Below are positions 18,721 through 27,100 of a DNA stretch of 44,765 bases, piece after piece. Under the pieces are notes generated by a model that was given only the letters and a program-made list of their open reading frames with translations, made no database searches and was not told the DNA's origin. Numbering within the stretch: the stretch's first letter is position 1; every line of letters begins with the position of its first letter. The translations under genes and the position numbers were made by a program. The DNA is from a virus, in the IMG/VR virus record IMGVR_UViG_3300046413_001055, positions 1-44,765 of that record. One strand, 5' to 3'.

Positions 18721-19279
18721 TTAATACTATATCAATCGCTGCATTATATTGTTCAAGGGTACCATCATTATTCATATGGTAATCTGCATTAGATTCTAAC
18801 CAACTTACGTCAGCTGCATGTGATTCTATTTCTTTTATATATTCTGGTTTTACTAACTGATAAGAATTAGATTTTCCAATTAATCGAGGATCACGTATTT
18901 TTTCTCTAGCAAATAGACGTTCGCACTGTGTATCAATTGGTGCAGATACAATAAGTACATTATGATTATCACTAGATTTATTTTCTACTATCCATCTGCC
19001 AAATTCTGGTGTGCATTGAGTCCACACAGGCCGATCAATAAGAAATTTCATCAAATAATCATATAACGCAGGAAACTGTGATTCTAATTCTTCGATCATG
19101 CTATCAATATTTGTTTCACTAAAGAACGGCCCAGAAATAGGATCATAAGTTGATTTCATTGTACGACGATGAGTAATATAAATTTTATATAAATTATCAC
19201 TTGCAATGTTGTGGTAATCGCATCGTTGTTCGAACGTATTTACGCCAGATCCTTGTGTACCGCAAATAATAAGTGCCAT
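18698..19279 (-). CDS. P-loop kinase-like protein with altered Walker A (cassette gene 5)
   Basis: A 193-residue protein with an N-terminal strand-loop LIICGTQGSGVNTFE where a Walker A motif belongs. The expected lysine of GxxxxGK(S/T) is valine (V13 by count) and the next position is Asn. The rest resembles dephospho-CoA or dNMP kinases: VLIVSAPIDTQCERLFAR with an arginine-rich lid, and the late NADYHMNNDGTLEQYNAAID that closes these folds. Either it binds a nucleotide unusually or it is a non-catalytic relative. The start is supported by the P-loop immediately after it and by a one-base overlap with the upstream gene. Confidence 0.6.
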   Translation of the reverse strand: MALIICGTQGSGVNTFEQRCDYHNIASDNLYKIYITHRRTMKSTYDPISGPFFSETNIDSMIEELESQFPALYDYLMKFLIDRPVWTQCTPEFGRWIVENKSSDNHNVLIVSAPIDTQCERLFAREKIRDPRLIGKSNSYQLVKPEYIKEIESHAADVSWLESNADYHMNNDGTLEQYNAAIDIVLNECNLLE

Positions 19280-20004
19280 TAAAGTCTCCTATCCATCATC
19301 GTATCATATGCATCGATTGTTAAACCAATAAAGAATTGGTATACATTATCACCTGTTGCAAATGCTTCGTGTATTAATGATGAATCAAATATGTAAATCT
19401 TTCCAGGTTTGATACTATTTATAACCTTTCCATCCATTTTTAACTGCATATTTGCTGATGTTGTTCCCCACAATCTTAAGTTTGGAGAAGGAACTTTAAC
19501 ATCGACATGGGCTTTGAAATGCCCCATAGTATCCCATTTTAATATTGCGCTTCTACACAAATAATCACCAAACACGTCTATTAGCGGCGATAGAGAAGGC
19601 ATATTGCATACTTCAGTTTTTTCTAATATATCATGGTCAAATAATATTTTATCGATATTTTGATGTAACATAAAATGTTCATCGAGTGGCATACGAGATG
19701 GATCATTTATTTCATCTAGTTTACCAGTTAAATTAACAAGAGGTATTCCAAATCTTGGATAAGATGTGTGAGTATTTCCCCATTGAGTAAACTCGTGGCT
19801 ATATTTTTCGATGTCTTTATCGAATTGATTTAAATCGATATCGATATCGGTTTCTACGATTGGACTAGTATGTAACTCTTCATACCTTTCTTCTTCCACA
19901 GCTGGCAAAGAAATATATTTAAATATCATAGCCATTAATTTATCTTCAGGTTGACCTTCAAGATGTGGATGTGTTTTAAATAGTTGATCTAATGCTTCTT
20001 TCAT
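19279..20004 (-). CDS. 2-oxoglutarate/Fe(II) hydroxylase-like protein (cassette gene 4)
   Basis: A 241-residue protein with an Asp/Asn beta-hydroxylase-like core in the C-terminal half. H166-x-D168 (GHFKAHVDVK) and H212 (FDSSLIHEAFA) are the likely iron ligands, and KPGKIYIFDSS is the strand before the distal His. The distal basic residue for 2-oxoglutarate is not obvious after H212, unlike in the next two genes. The N-terminal 100 residues carry no recognised domain. The start overlaps the upstream 2OG gene by 4 bp. Substrate is unknown; protein side-chain hydroxylation is favoured by family resemblance. Confidence 0.62.
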   Translation of the reverse strand: MKEALDQLFKTHPHLEGQPEDKLMAMIFKYISLPAVEEERYEELHTSPIVETDIDIDLNQFDKDIEKYSHEFTQWGNTHTSYPRFGIPLVNLTGKLDEINDPSRMPLDEHFMLHQNIDKILFDHDILEKTEVCNMPSLSPLIDVFGDYLCRSAILKWDTMGHFKAHVDVKVPSPNLRLWGTTSANMQLKMDGKVINSIKPGKIYIFDSSLIHEAFATGDNVYQFFIGLTIDAYDTMMDRRL

Positions 20005-20522
20005 TGCGTCATCCTTGCATAGTATTGTCGCATTACAGCACTAGCTTTTAAGCAAACTGTAAAATGAATTCGAGGAGTTTTGCCTAAATTCATAGCTGTG
20101 TGTTTATTTGTAGTGTGCAGTTGATATGTATTACCAACTTCTGGCATTTTAAATATTTTATCATTTACAATAAACAACGCGTCCTCGTTTGTGGTCAATG
20201 GGATATGAATTCTATCAGTTATATCGTAATGATATGAATATCCTCTAAAACTTTCATCGAGAGTCATATATCTACCTCGACAAATATCGTACTTTTCGTT
20301 TAGATCGTTATAAACTTCTTCAGCATAGGTATTTTTAAAAAAATCATTTATAACAGTAAAATCATTTTGGTCTAGTTTATATTTTGTAAGATCTCCAGAA
20401 TTGAATGAATATCTTTTACCATCTATAGAACTAACATGAATTTGTTGGCCGAGTTCTTCTAGTCCGACAATACAATCTAATAATTTTTTAGAATCGTATC
20501 TATCTTTTAATTCTGTAAGCAT
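20001..20522 (-). CDS. 2-oxoglutarate/Fe(II) hydroxylase, Asp/Asn hydroxylase-like (cassette gene 3)
   Basis: A 173-residue protein whose C-terminal half contains YSYHYDITDRIHIPLTTNED, with H98-x-D100 as the iron facial pair. H141 (TNKHTAMNLG) is the third ligand and R151 (TPRIHFTV) the 2-oxoglutarate anchor. The strand pattern RIHIPL ... FIVNDKIFKMPEVGNTYQL is typical of aspartyl/asparaginyl beta-hydroxylase-like enzymes. All key residues are present, so activity is plausible. It overlaps its neighbours by 4 and 16 bp. Likely substrates are Asp or Asn in a protein, but small molecules cannot be excluded. Confidence 0.75.
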   Translation of the reverse strand: MLTELKDRYDSKKLLDCIVGLEELGQQIHVSSIDGKRYSFNSGDLTKYKLDQNDFTVINDFFKNTYAEEVYNDLNEKYDICRGRYMTLDESFRGYSYHYDITDRIHIPLTTNEDALFIVNDKIFKMPEVGNTYQLHTTNKHTAMNLGKTPRIHFTVCLKASAVMRQYYARMTQ

Positions 20523-20968
20523 TTAATAATCTCTTCGTATGTAGTTTCAAAATATGAAATCTTGAATAGGTATCTATCTTTTTTACCTAAGTTGTTAACA
20601 CCATGCATTTTTGTTGTATCAAGTACTGCAGTATTATATGTAAATTCTCCGTATTCGTTAAAGGTAACTGGTGCAGCTTCGTCATTTAAAATGTGGTTTA
20701 TTGAGCATGTGGTGTTGTAGTCAATATGAGGCAGTAATACTGAATTTGCATCAAGGTGATAATATCTCGGAGAACCATATGGTAATTTAAATTGATTGCA
20801 AAAGAATTGCATTTCTCTTTCAGCCCATCTGACAGTTTGATTTATGATTTTCCAATTATCATATGATCCATGTTTTTCGTCAGCATAAACTGTAGGATCT
20901 TGACTTTTCAATTCTTCTAATAATCTTACGTCGTCAAAATTATGTTGTATTTCGTAAACTGGCTTCAT
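20507..20968 (-). CDS. 2-oxoglutarate/Fe(II) hydroxylase-like protein (cassette gene 2)
   Basis: A compact 153-residue protein. LLPHIDYNTTCSINHIL gives H81-x-D83, TKMHGVNNLG gives H122, and KKDRYLFKISYF gives R132, in the order and spacing expected of a minimal double-stranded beta-helix oxygenase. A YHLDANS segment precedes the HxD. It is distinct in sequence from the two following genes, so the three are not a recent tandem duplication. It overlaps both neighbours (16 and 29 bp). The substrate is unknown. Confidence 0.7.
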   Translation of the reverse strand: MKPVYEIQHNFDDVRLLEELKSQDPTVYADEKHGSYDNWKIINQTVRWAEREMQFFCNQFKLPYGSPRYYHLDANSVLLPHIDYNTTCSINHILNDEAAPVTFNEYGEFTYNTAVLDTTKMHGVNNLGKKDRYLFKISYFETTYEEIIKCLQN

Positions 20969-21581
20969 AATTCATCCTTAGTGCGTGTTCATCATATGAC
21001 ATTACCTTTGGATTCCAATCTTTAAATTGAAATTCTTTATATGTTATATAGATGATATTTTGATAACAAGAGGCCAGATTACCCTCATGAACTTGTACTA
21101 ATCCATTATCATAGCTTTTCCAACGTTTATTCAATGAATGTATCATAGTAGTAAACGCTTTCCACCATAATTGTCTCCCGGCTTTTTTAGAATTTCTCTG
21201 TTGCATACTAATAAAATATAATTTATAATTTAATTTAAAAAGTTCCCTCATAGATCCATTCATAAATCGTAAAGCAGATATTAATTCTTCACGCTTCGAC
21301 CATGGTCCACGAGATTTTGGAAAAAGATACCATCTATTAAATATGCGACATACATTAGGGGTGTATTCTTTTACTCCAGCCATGGCAATAGGTTCATTGT
21401 CAAATCCGTATTGAATAGCAAAAAATACGTGGTCAGAAATTTTTAATTTTTCTTTTGTATAATTTTCTCTTAGTTTATTATTTGTATCAGTTAAACATAA
21501 AGTTCGAACTCTTTCAAATTCTTCATTATCATAGTCAAAGACCCAAAGATACCCAGCATCATTTTCTATTTTTTTATTCAC
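20940..21581 (-). CDS. Possible GNAT-type acyltransferase, first gene of the cassette (cassette gene 1)
   Basis: A 213-residue protein starting with GTG. The start is supported by a strong Shine-Dalgarno, AAGGAGGG on the minus strand, 12 bases upstream of it. The segment ISDHVFFAIQYGFDNEPIAM followed by AGVKEYTPNVCRIFNRWYLF resembles the central strands of GNAT acyltransferases, and RELFKLNYKLYFISMQQRN could follow as the next helix-strand. I see no clear acetyl-CoA Q/RxxGxG/A loop, so the call is weak. As the promoter-proximal gene it would be the most strongly translated of the cassette. Confidence 0.45.
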   Translation of the reverse strand: MNKKIENDAGYLWVFDYDNEEFERVRTLCLTDTNNKLRENYTKEKLKISDHVFFAIQYGFDNEPIAMAGVKEYTPNVCRIFNRWYLFPKSRGPWSKREELISALRFMNGSMRELFKLNYKLYFISMQQRNSKKAGRQLWWKAFTTMIHSLNKRWKSYDNGLVQVHEGNLASCYQNIIYITYKEFQFKDWNPKVMSYDEHALRMNYEASLRNTT

Positions 21582-21645
21582 GGGTACTTCTTCCCTCCTT
21601 AACTAATACTACTTATTATACCATAAAATGAGCTCTTTGTACATG

Positions 21646-21653
21646 TATAAATA
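21646..21653 (+). promoter_or_regulatory. T4-type late promoter octamer TATAAATA
   Basis: Exact octamer 62 bases before the ATG at 21715. With the copy at 21680 it makes a tandem pair pointing toward the fibre genes. Confidence 0.65.
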
Positions 21654-21675
21654 GAGTAATATGCACAATTAGTTT

Positions 21676-21687
21676 TATTTATAAATA
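21676..21687. promoter_or_regulatory. Palindromic bidirectional late promoter TATTTATAAATA
   Basis: The 12 bases are a perfect inverted repeat. Read on the plus strand, TATAAATA occupies 21680-21687 and faces the fibre genes; on the minus strand, TATAAATA occupies 21683-21676 and faces the thirteen-gene cassette. Both copies share four bases, so the two directions probably compete for one initiation complex. The plus copy continues as TATAAATAGATCAAG, identical over 15 bases to the promoter at 24126. Confidence 0.7.
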
Positions 21688-21714
21688 GATCAAGAAACAT
21701 TTTGCGGGTGGAAC

Positions 21715-22065
21715 ATGGCACAGTACGAACATTTTAGGTTTGATCAAGGCTCAGATATAGCGGTAGAGCTACACCTTGTCGATCCCTCAGGTAATAAGAA
21801 AAATTTAACAAATTATTCGAGTGCAGCTACAATGAAGCGCAATTTCAATAGTGATAGCGCTGATACTCAAGCTTTTGCTGTAGCTATTAATACTCCAACT
21901 ACTGATGGCATTATCACAATGTCACTCACAAATGTTGAAACCAGTGCCCTTAAAAAGGGAAATTATGTTTATGATGTAGAAATTACCTATGTTGATTCTA
22001 ATCAAGCAACAATTACCGAGAGAATTTTAGAAGGTAAAATTGTGGTTGCGCCATCAGTAACGTAA
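21715..22065 (+). CDS. Small beta-sandwich virion protein (baseplate-upper-protein-like)
   Basis: A 116-residue protein led by two late promoters and GGGTGGAAC as ribosome binding site. It starts with YEHFRFDQGSDIAVELHLVD, and the end (GNYVYDVEITYVDSNQATIT then ERILEGKIVVAPSVT) matches the Ig-like domain found at the N-terminus of BppU-type baseplate proteins and in short structural proteins of marine T4-like phages. One DSADTQAF motif is present. It is probably an adaptor or decoration protein that starts the fibre gene block. Confidence 0.6.
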   Translation: MAQYEHFRFDQGSDIAVELHLVDPSGNKKNLTNYSSAATMKRNFNSDSADTQAFAVAINTPTTDGIITMSLTNVETSALKKGNYVYDVEITYVDSNQATITERILEGKIVVAPSVT

Positions 22066-22077
22066 GGGACAACAATA

Positions 22078-22299
22078 ATGTCAGCAGATCCAACCGAACA
22101 GACCTTCGTTAAGAAGATTATTATTGGTACTCCTGTAAGAAAAGTTACAGGAGCACAGGCACAAACTTTATGTGATTTGACAGATGTATTATGCGCAGAA
22201 CATGAAGATGGAGATTTATTAGAATATGATTTAGCAACACAAAAATTTCATCTAGTTCGTAATCCTAGACGGTTGATAATTCAAGGAGCATCGTTCTAA
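22078..22299 (+). CDS. Small virion-associated protein
   Basis: A 73-residue protein preceded by AAGGGACAAC as ribosome binding site and coupled to the next fibre gene by TAATG. It ends RNPRRLIIQGASF. The middle (LEYDLATQKFHLVRNP) has the look of short connector segments that sit before T4-like marine phage fibres (LLyd.at.kW), which suggests a fibre attachment or trimer-adaptor role. No catalytic motif is seen. Confidence 0.55.
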   Translation: MSADPTEQTFVKKIIIGTPVRKVTGAQAQTLCDLTDVLCAEHEDGDLLEYDLATQKFHLVRNPRRLIIQGASF

Positions 22300-24122
22300 T
22301 GCCAACATATAATAATAGAATTCTCCATAGAATTAGTGGTACTACTTCTAATGTAACTCCGGCTATGAAAGTTTTAATGGTCGGAGAGTTGGGTTATACC
22401 TATGCGGCTGGTGATTCTAGTGGTGGTGATAGACTTTTTATTGGTGTTGGACCATATAACGATAGTCAAAATGCTGCTACTGTAGTCCACACAATTGGCG
22501 GTAAATATTATACGGACATGATGGACCATCCTAAAGGCACACTAACTGCAGGTAGTGCCATCATTACGGATGCCAATAATAAGATCGACAAACTAAAAGT
22601 TGATAATTTTGTTATTGATAATAATAAAATCACAAATACAAATACAGATATTACCCTTGATGCTCAAGGCGATATTATTCTTACAACAAACGGTGCTGGT
22701 GTCGTTAACGTTAGTAATAATAAGATTACCAATGTTGCTGATCCAACCGCACTAACAGATGCTGTAAATATTCAATACATGCGTGCAACAGCAGGCATGA
22801 TTAAAGGTAATACAGGCGAGAAGCCTTGGCGATCAAATCATCAACCAGATTATTATCTTAGTATTTTAGGTAGCACAACTGGTAGTAATATTACTACTAC
22901 AGTTTCAAATCCTTTAAATGTAAATGGCATTGCCCAAGTTAATATTGATTTATCTGATAATCCATCAATTACATCAGCTACAATAGGTGGAATCACTCTT
23001 AATAATTCTATATTGACAGCTGTTGGTAATATTATACTCGATCCAAACAGTGACACCGGTCCAGCTGGTAAAGTTGTAATCCAAGGCGATTTGCAAGTTG
23101 ATGGTACAACTACTACAATTAATTCAACAGAATTAACAATTAATGATAAATTAATTACTCTTGCTGATAACTCTCCTGATTCAGCCACTTCAAATGGTGG
23201 TGGTATATTCTTAGCTGGCGCTAATGCGTCAATGACTTATAATTCTACTACAGATAAATGGGTATTTAATAAAGACATATCTGCACCAAATTTAGATGTA
23301 GCTGGAGATTTTGTTTCTGGCACGCTTACTGGTAAATATCTTGGTTTCGATTCAGATTTTAATGCAAAATCAACTACAGATTTAAGTGAAGGAACAAATC
23401 TATATTATACACAAGCTAGATTTGATGCTGCTCTTGCAGGCAAAACAACAACCGACGTAGCCGAAGGCACTAACTTATACTATACTCAAGGCAGATTTGA
23501 TACCGCTTTTACCGCTAAAAATACAGATAACTTAAGTGAAGGTTCAAGCAATCTATACTTTACTGAAGCAAGAGCTAAAAATTCTCTATCAGTAAATGAT
23601 GCTGGTGGAGATGGTTCGTTAACATACGATTCGGCATCTGGACAATTTACTTATACTGGACCAAGTTCTTCTGAGGTTAGAGCACATTTTGCTGCACAAG
23701 GAGATTTAGCATATGATTCATCGACAGGCGTATTTAGCATTGATGTCGAGAATGTGTATACTTCTACCAATTTTGATTCAGATTTAGGATCTACAAATAC
23801 TGGTGCATTACCAGAAGGAACAAATTTATATTACACAACTGCAAGATTTGATTCAGATTTTAATGATAATAATACTGATCATCTCAGTGAAGGTGCAACT
23901 AATCTTTATTTCACAAATGAAAGAGTTGACGATAGGGTTGCATCATTATTATCAGCAGCAGAAGGATTAGATGCTACTTACGATGATGCATCTGGTGTAT
24001 TAACCTTATCTACAGAATTAGCCACATCGACTAATATTGGTGGAGCATCATTTGATTCAATAGATTTTGTTGTTACAACCGGTCAGGTTGAATTAAATAT
24101 TATAGATTGCGGCACATATTAA
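22299..24122 (+). CDS. Tail fibre protein with EGTNLYYT repeats
   Basis: A 607-residue fibre starting in the TAATG overlap. The N-terminal part has MKVLMVGELGYTYAAGDSS and RLFIGVG, similar to fibre N-termini that bind the tail. The centre has beta-helical character (TNTNTDITLDAQGDIILTTN). Residues about 360-550 carry five copies of the fibre motif (L/V)xEGxxNLYxTxxR, for example SEGTNLYYTQARFD, common in phage fibres. A QVDGTTTTINSTELTINDKL segment recurs in the giant fibre at 24180. The end has DSIDFVVTTGQVELNI. Probably a trimeric fibre; the receptor is unknown. Confidence 0.78.
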   Translation: MPTYNNRILHRISGTTSNVTPAMKVLMVGELGYTYAAGDSSGGDRLFIGVGPYNDSQNAATVVHTIGGKYYTDMMDHPKGTLTAGSAIITDANNKIDKLKVDNFVIDNNKITNTNTDITLDAQGDIILTTNGAGVVNVSNNKITNVADPTALTDAVNIQYMRATAGMIKGNTGEKPWRSNHQPDYYLSILGSTTGSNITTTVSNPLNVNGIAQVNIDLSDNPSITSATIGGITLNNSILTAVGNIILDPNSDTGPAGKVVIQGDLQVDGTTTTINSTELTINDKLITLADNSPDSATSNGGGIFLAGANASMTYNSTTDKWVFNKDISAPNLDVAGDFVSGTLTGKYLGFDSDFNAKSTTDLSEGTNLYYTQARFDAALAGKTTTDVAEGTNLYYTQGRFDTAFTAKNTDNLSEGSSNLYFTEARAKNSLSVNDAGGDGSLTYDSASGQFTYTGPSSSEVRAHFAAQGDLAYDSSTGVFSIDVENVYTSTNFDSDLGSTNTGALPEGTNLYYTTARFDSDFNDNNTDHLSEGATNLYFTNERVDDRVASLLSAAEGLDATYDDASGVLTLSTELATSTNIGGASFDSIDFVVTTGQVELNIIDCGTY

Positions 24123-24125
24123 TTG

Positions 24126-24133
24126 TATAAATA
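24126..24133 (+). promoter_or_regulatory. T4-type late promoter octamer TATAAATA
   Basis: Exact octamer starting four bases after the stop of the upstream fibre gene and about 50 bases before the ATG at 24180. It would give the giant fibre and the adhesin genes their own transcript. Confidence 0.75.
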
Positions 24134-24135
24134 GA

Positions 24136-24155
24136 TCAAGATTAGATAATCTTGA
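24136..24155 (+). other. Perfect 8-bp stem hairpin in the 5' leader of the giant fibre gene
   Basis: TCAAGATT and AATCTTGA flank the loop AGAT. The hairpin lies just downstream of the late octamer, so it would be at or near the very 5' end of the transcript and 20 bases before the ribosome binding site AGGAATT. No T-run follows, which argues against a terminator. A 5'-stabilising stem is possible. Confidence 0.5.
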
Positions 24156-24179
24156 AATTTATCCTTATTAGGAATTACG

Positions 24180-27100
24180 ATGGCTACACCAAAGGTTCTA
24201 CTTAAAAGATCGTCCGTTGTTGGAAGAACCCCAACCGCTAGTGATCTCGATTATGGTGAATTGGCAATTAACTTTGCTGATGGTAAAATTCACTATAAAG
24301 ATGCAAATAATAATATTAAAAGCTTTGTCGACTCTGCAATAGTAAATGATCTTATTACTAGAAGATCAACTGATTCTGCAGAAGTATTAGCTATTGTACA
24401 AGCTAACTCGCTTGATTCAGCTGAAACACTTGATCTTATATACAAAAATTCTTTGGATTCTGCTGAAGTAGGCAGACTTATTACAACACAGGCTCTCGAT
24501 TCTGCAGATGCACTTTTGCTAATTGATAGTAGCCATGTTCAACTAAAACAATCATATAATGCTACTCAATTAAATGGCCAAGCTCCTTCATATTATTTAG
24601 ATTATAGTAATTTTACAAATACACCGAATGTACTAGATTCTTCTGATATTATTTCTGTAGCTTTAGATAGCAATGAGATTAAAGGCATAATTGACAGCGC
24701 GCATGTTCAATTAAAACAATCATATAATGCATTGACTCTCGAAGGTCAAAACTTATCTTATGTTAGAAATTATAATAATTTACAAAATACACCAGTTGTC
24801 CTTGATCTAGTTGATATTTCAAATCACGTTGATTCAGCATACGTTAGACTAAGAGTAAAAACAGATCAAGATCTAAGTACAACTGATAACGTAACGTTTA
24901 ATCAAATACGTGGTCCTCAAAACTTTATTATCGATCCTGCAACTATTGGTGATAATACCGGTACTGTGCAAATTCTTGGTAACTTGCAAGTCGAAGGTAC
25001 GCAGACTACTATCAATTCTACATCAGTTTCTATTAATGATAAAAACCTTGTTCTTGCTGATAGCGCAGCAAATGCAGCTGCAGCAGACGGTGCAGGTATT
25101 ACTATTGGTGGAGCAAATGCTACATTAACTTATAATGCAGCTGGTGATAAATTCGTATTTAATAAACCAATCGATGGTGATTATAGTGGATTTGATAGTG
25201 ATTTCGATTCAGCATTAGCATTAAAAACAACTACTAATGTTACTGAAGGCACAAATCTTTACTATACAAAAGCAAGAGCAGATTCCGATATTGCTGCATC
25301 TTTGAATGATTCTGGTAACACTGTCAATATTTCAATTAATACAACAATTCTTGATAAAGTAGATTCTGCATATGTTTTAGCTCGTGTTGCTGAAGCACCT
25401 TTCTTAGATTCTGGAAATGCCACTAATCTAATAAACGCCGCATACATTGAAACGAATAGACCAGCCGAAACAATAATTAATATTGTAAGTAATGGTGGTA
25501 ACTATGATTTCACTGGTGATGGTTTTCCAACAACATCTACCAATCCAACTTTATATTTAACCCGCGGATTAACTTATAAACTTAATGTTAATGCGAGTGG
25601 TCATCCTTTTAATATTAATACCCAAAATACAACTGGAACTGGAAGTTTATATAATTCTGGTGTAACAAATAATGGCACGACAAGTGGATCTATACTATTC
25701 ACTGTACCAATGAATGCACCCAATTATTTACATTATAATTGTCAATACCACGGTGGAATGAATGGTCCAATTTATATTGTTGACCGTGAAGGTAGAATAG
25801 ATTCGGCAGATGTTGCAGCAATAGTTGATTCAAGCTATATTCAAGCTAGGCAATCTACTACAACTCCAACAATAACGATTCAAGATTCTGGTTCTACATT
25901 ATCTACTGCTGCAAGCACACTTAACTTTGTAGGTCCTGGAGTTGTAGCTTCTGGTACTGGAGCTACAAAGACTATTACTATTAATGCAACTGGGTCTGGT
26001 GGTGTTGATTCAGCATCAACAATTAATCTTATTGATTCTGCTTATATTAATGCAAGAGTTACTTTTTCAGCAACTGGTCCATTAGGTGCACTTGGATTAA
26101 CTGGTGTAACAACTGGCACAAATAACGCAAGTTGGACATTTGATACTGTTGCTTCAGCTGAATGTTTTAGACTTTTATTCAATGGCGTAACTTTCCCATT
26201 TAATTTTGGTGGCGGAATACTTGGATTTTTAGATGCTGGCGGTAAATATTATACTTCTGGCAATAGTACTTCTGTTAATTTTACAAGAACTGTAAATGCT
26301 GTTAGAAATAACCTCACAGTTACTCTTAGTTTTCAAGGAACTGGATACACTTGGACAAACGATACCGATTATTCTGGCGGATTTAGTGCGGCGATTGCAG
26401 CAAATGGTGGAACACTACCTTTAATTTCAGTATATTCAGCGCAAGTATCATCAGGTACTAAAGGATCATTTACTAATCCATTCGTTGTTGGTGATAACAC
26501 TGCTGGCACTACTGGATATGGTTCATCTTCACCAATATATGGTGCATCAACAGCAGCTAATGCTGCATACACGTCATTAGTTAGTACGATTGATTCTGCT
26601 TATATTCAAGCATTGCAAACAACAACTGGCGGTGGCACTATCACTGAGGTATCTGATAGTTCTGCACGCGAAGCAATATCATCACCATTAGAAGGTGATA
26701 TTGCTGTACAATTCCAAACAGGACCTGGTGTTTACACTGGAATAACAAATAATTATTCCGGCGGCGCCGTTATGACATATTCTGGAGGCAGTGGTACTAC
26801 TTATAATAATGGTCAACAAACATTTACAAGTTCTGTATTTGCACCTCACGCTCAAGTAGGTGATGTGATTGTTGTTGAAAATTCTTCAATCACAGCAGAT
26901 AATGGTTATACACAAAGCGGTACATTAGTTACAGCTGTTTGTGAATTAATTGATAACACATCATTTAAAGTTATGCATACATTTGGCTGGTATTGGGGAT
27001 CTCAGCCAGGCGGTACTGGCGGCCATCCAGCAGGAGGGCTTGTTAACAGAGCTCTTAAAAATTATTTCGATAATGCTTCTAATCCTCGTGGAGATATTCC

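Larger units (their letters stand above)
21582..21714. promoter_or_regulatory. Divergent intergenic region between enzyme cassette and fibre genes
   Basis: This 133-bp gap is the largest non-coding stretch in the window and the only point where genes diverge. It contains plus-strand TATAAATA octamers at 21646 and 21680, a minus-strand TATAAATA at 21683-21676, and the cassette Shine-Dalgarno near 21593-21600. A weak minus-strand TATAAT-like hexamer (21620-21615) with TGTACA 17 bases upstream might give early expression of the cassette, but this is poorly supported. Confidence 0.7.

Noticed and set aside
19416-19423. Minus-strand TATAAATA inside a 2OG hydroxylase gene
   Set aside because: Same chance argument; it lies in coding sequence in an operon that already has a promoter.
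13137-21581. Cassette as a transposon or homing-endonuclease insertion
   Set aside because: No transposase, integrase, HNH or GIY-YIG motif, terminal inverted repeat or target duplication seen at either end.
21615-21643. Host-type sigma-70 promoter for the cassette on the minus strand
   Set aside because: A TATAAT-like hexamer and TGTACA at 17-base spacing exist, but such matches are common in AT-rich DNA and the -35 is poor; the late octamer is better supported.
22853-23188. 111-codon antisense open frame in the 607-residue fibre
   Set aside because: Hydrophobic shadow of Thr/Asn-rich fibre codons; no start signal and wrong strand for the block.
24136-24155. Rho-independent terminator of the 607-residue fibre gene
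   Set aside because: The stem has no following T-run, is AT-rich, and lies downstream of a promoter rather than upstream.
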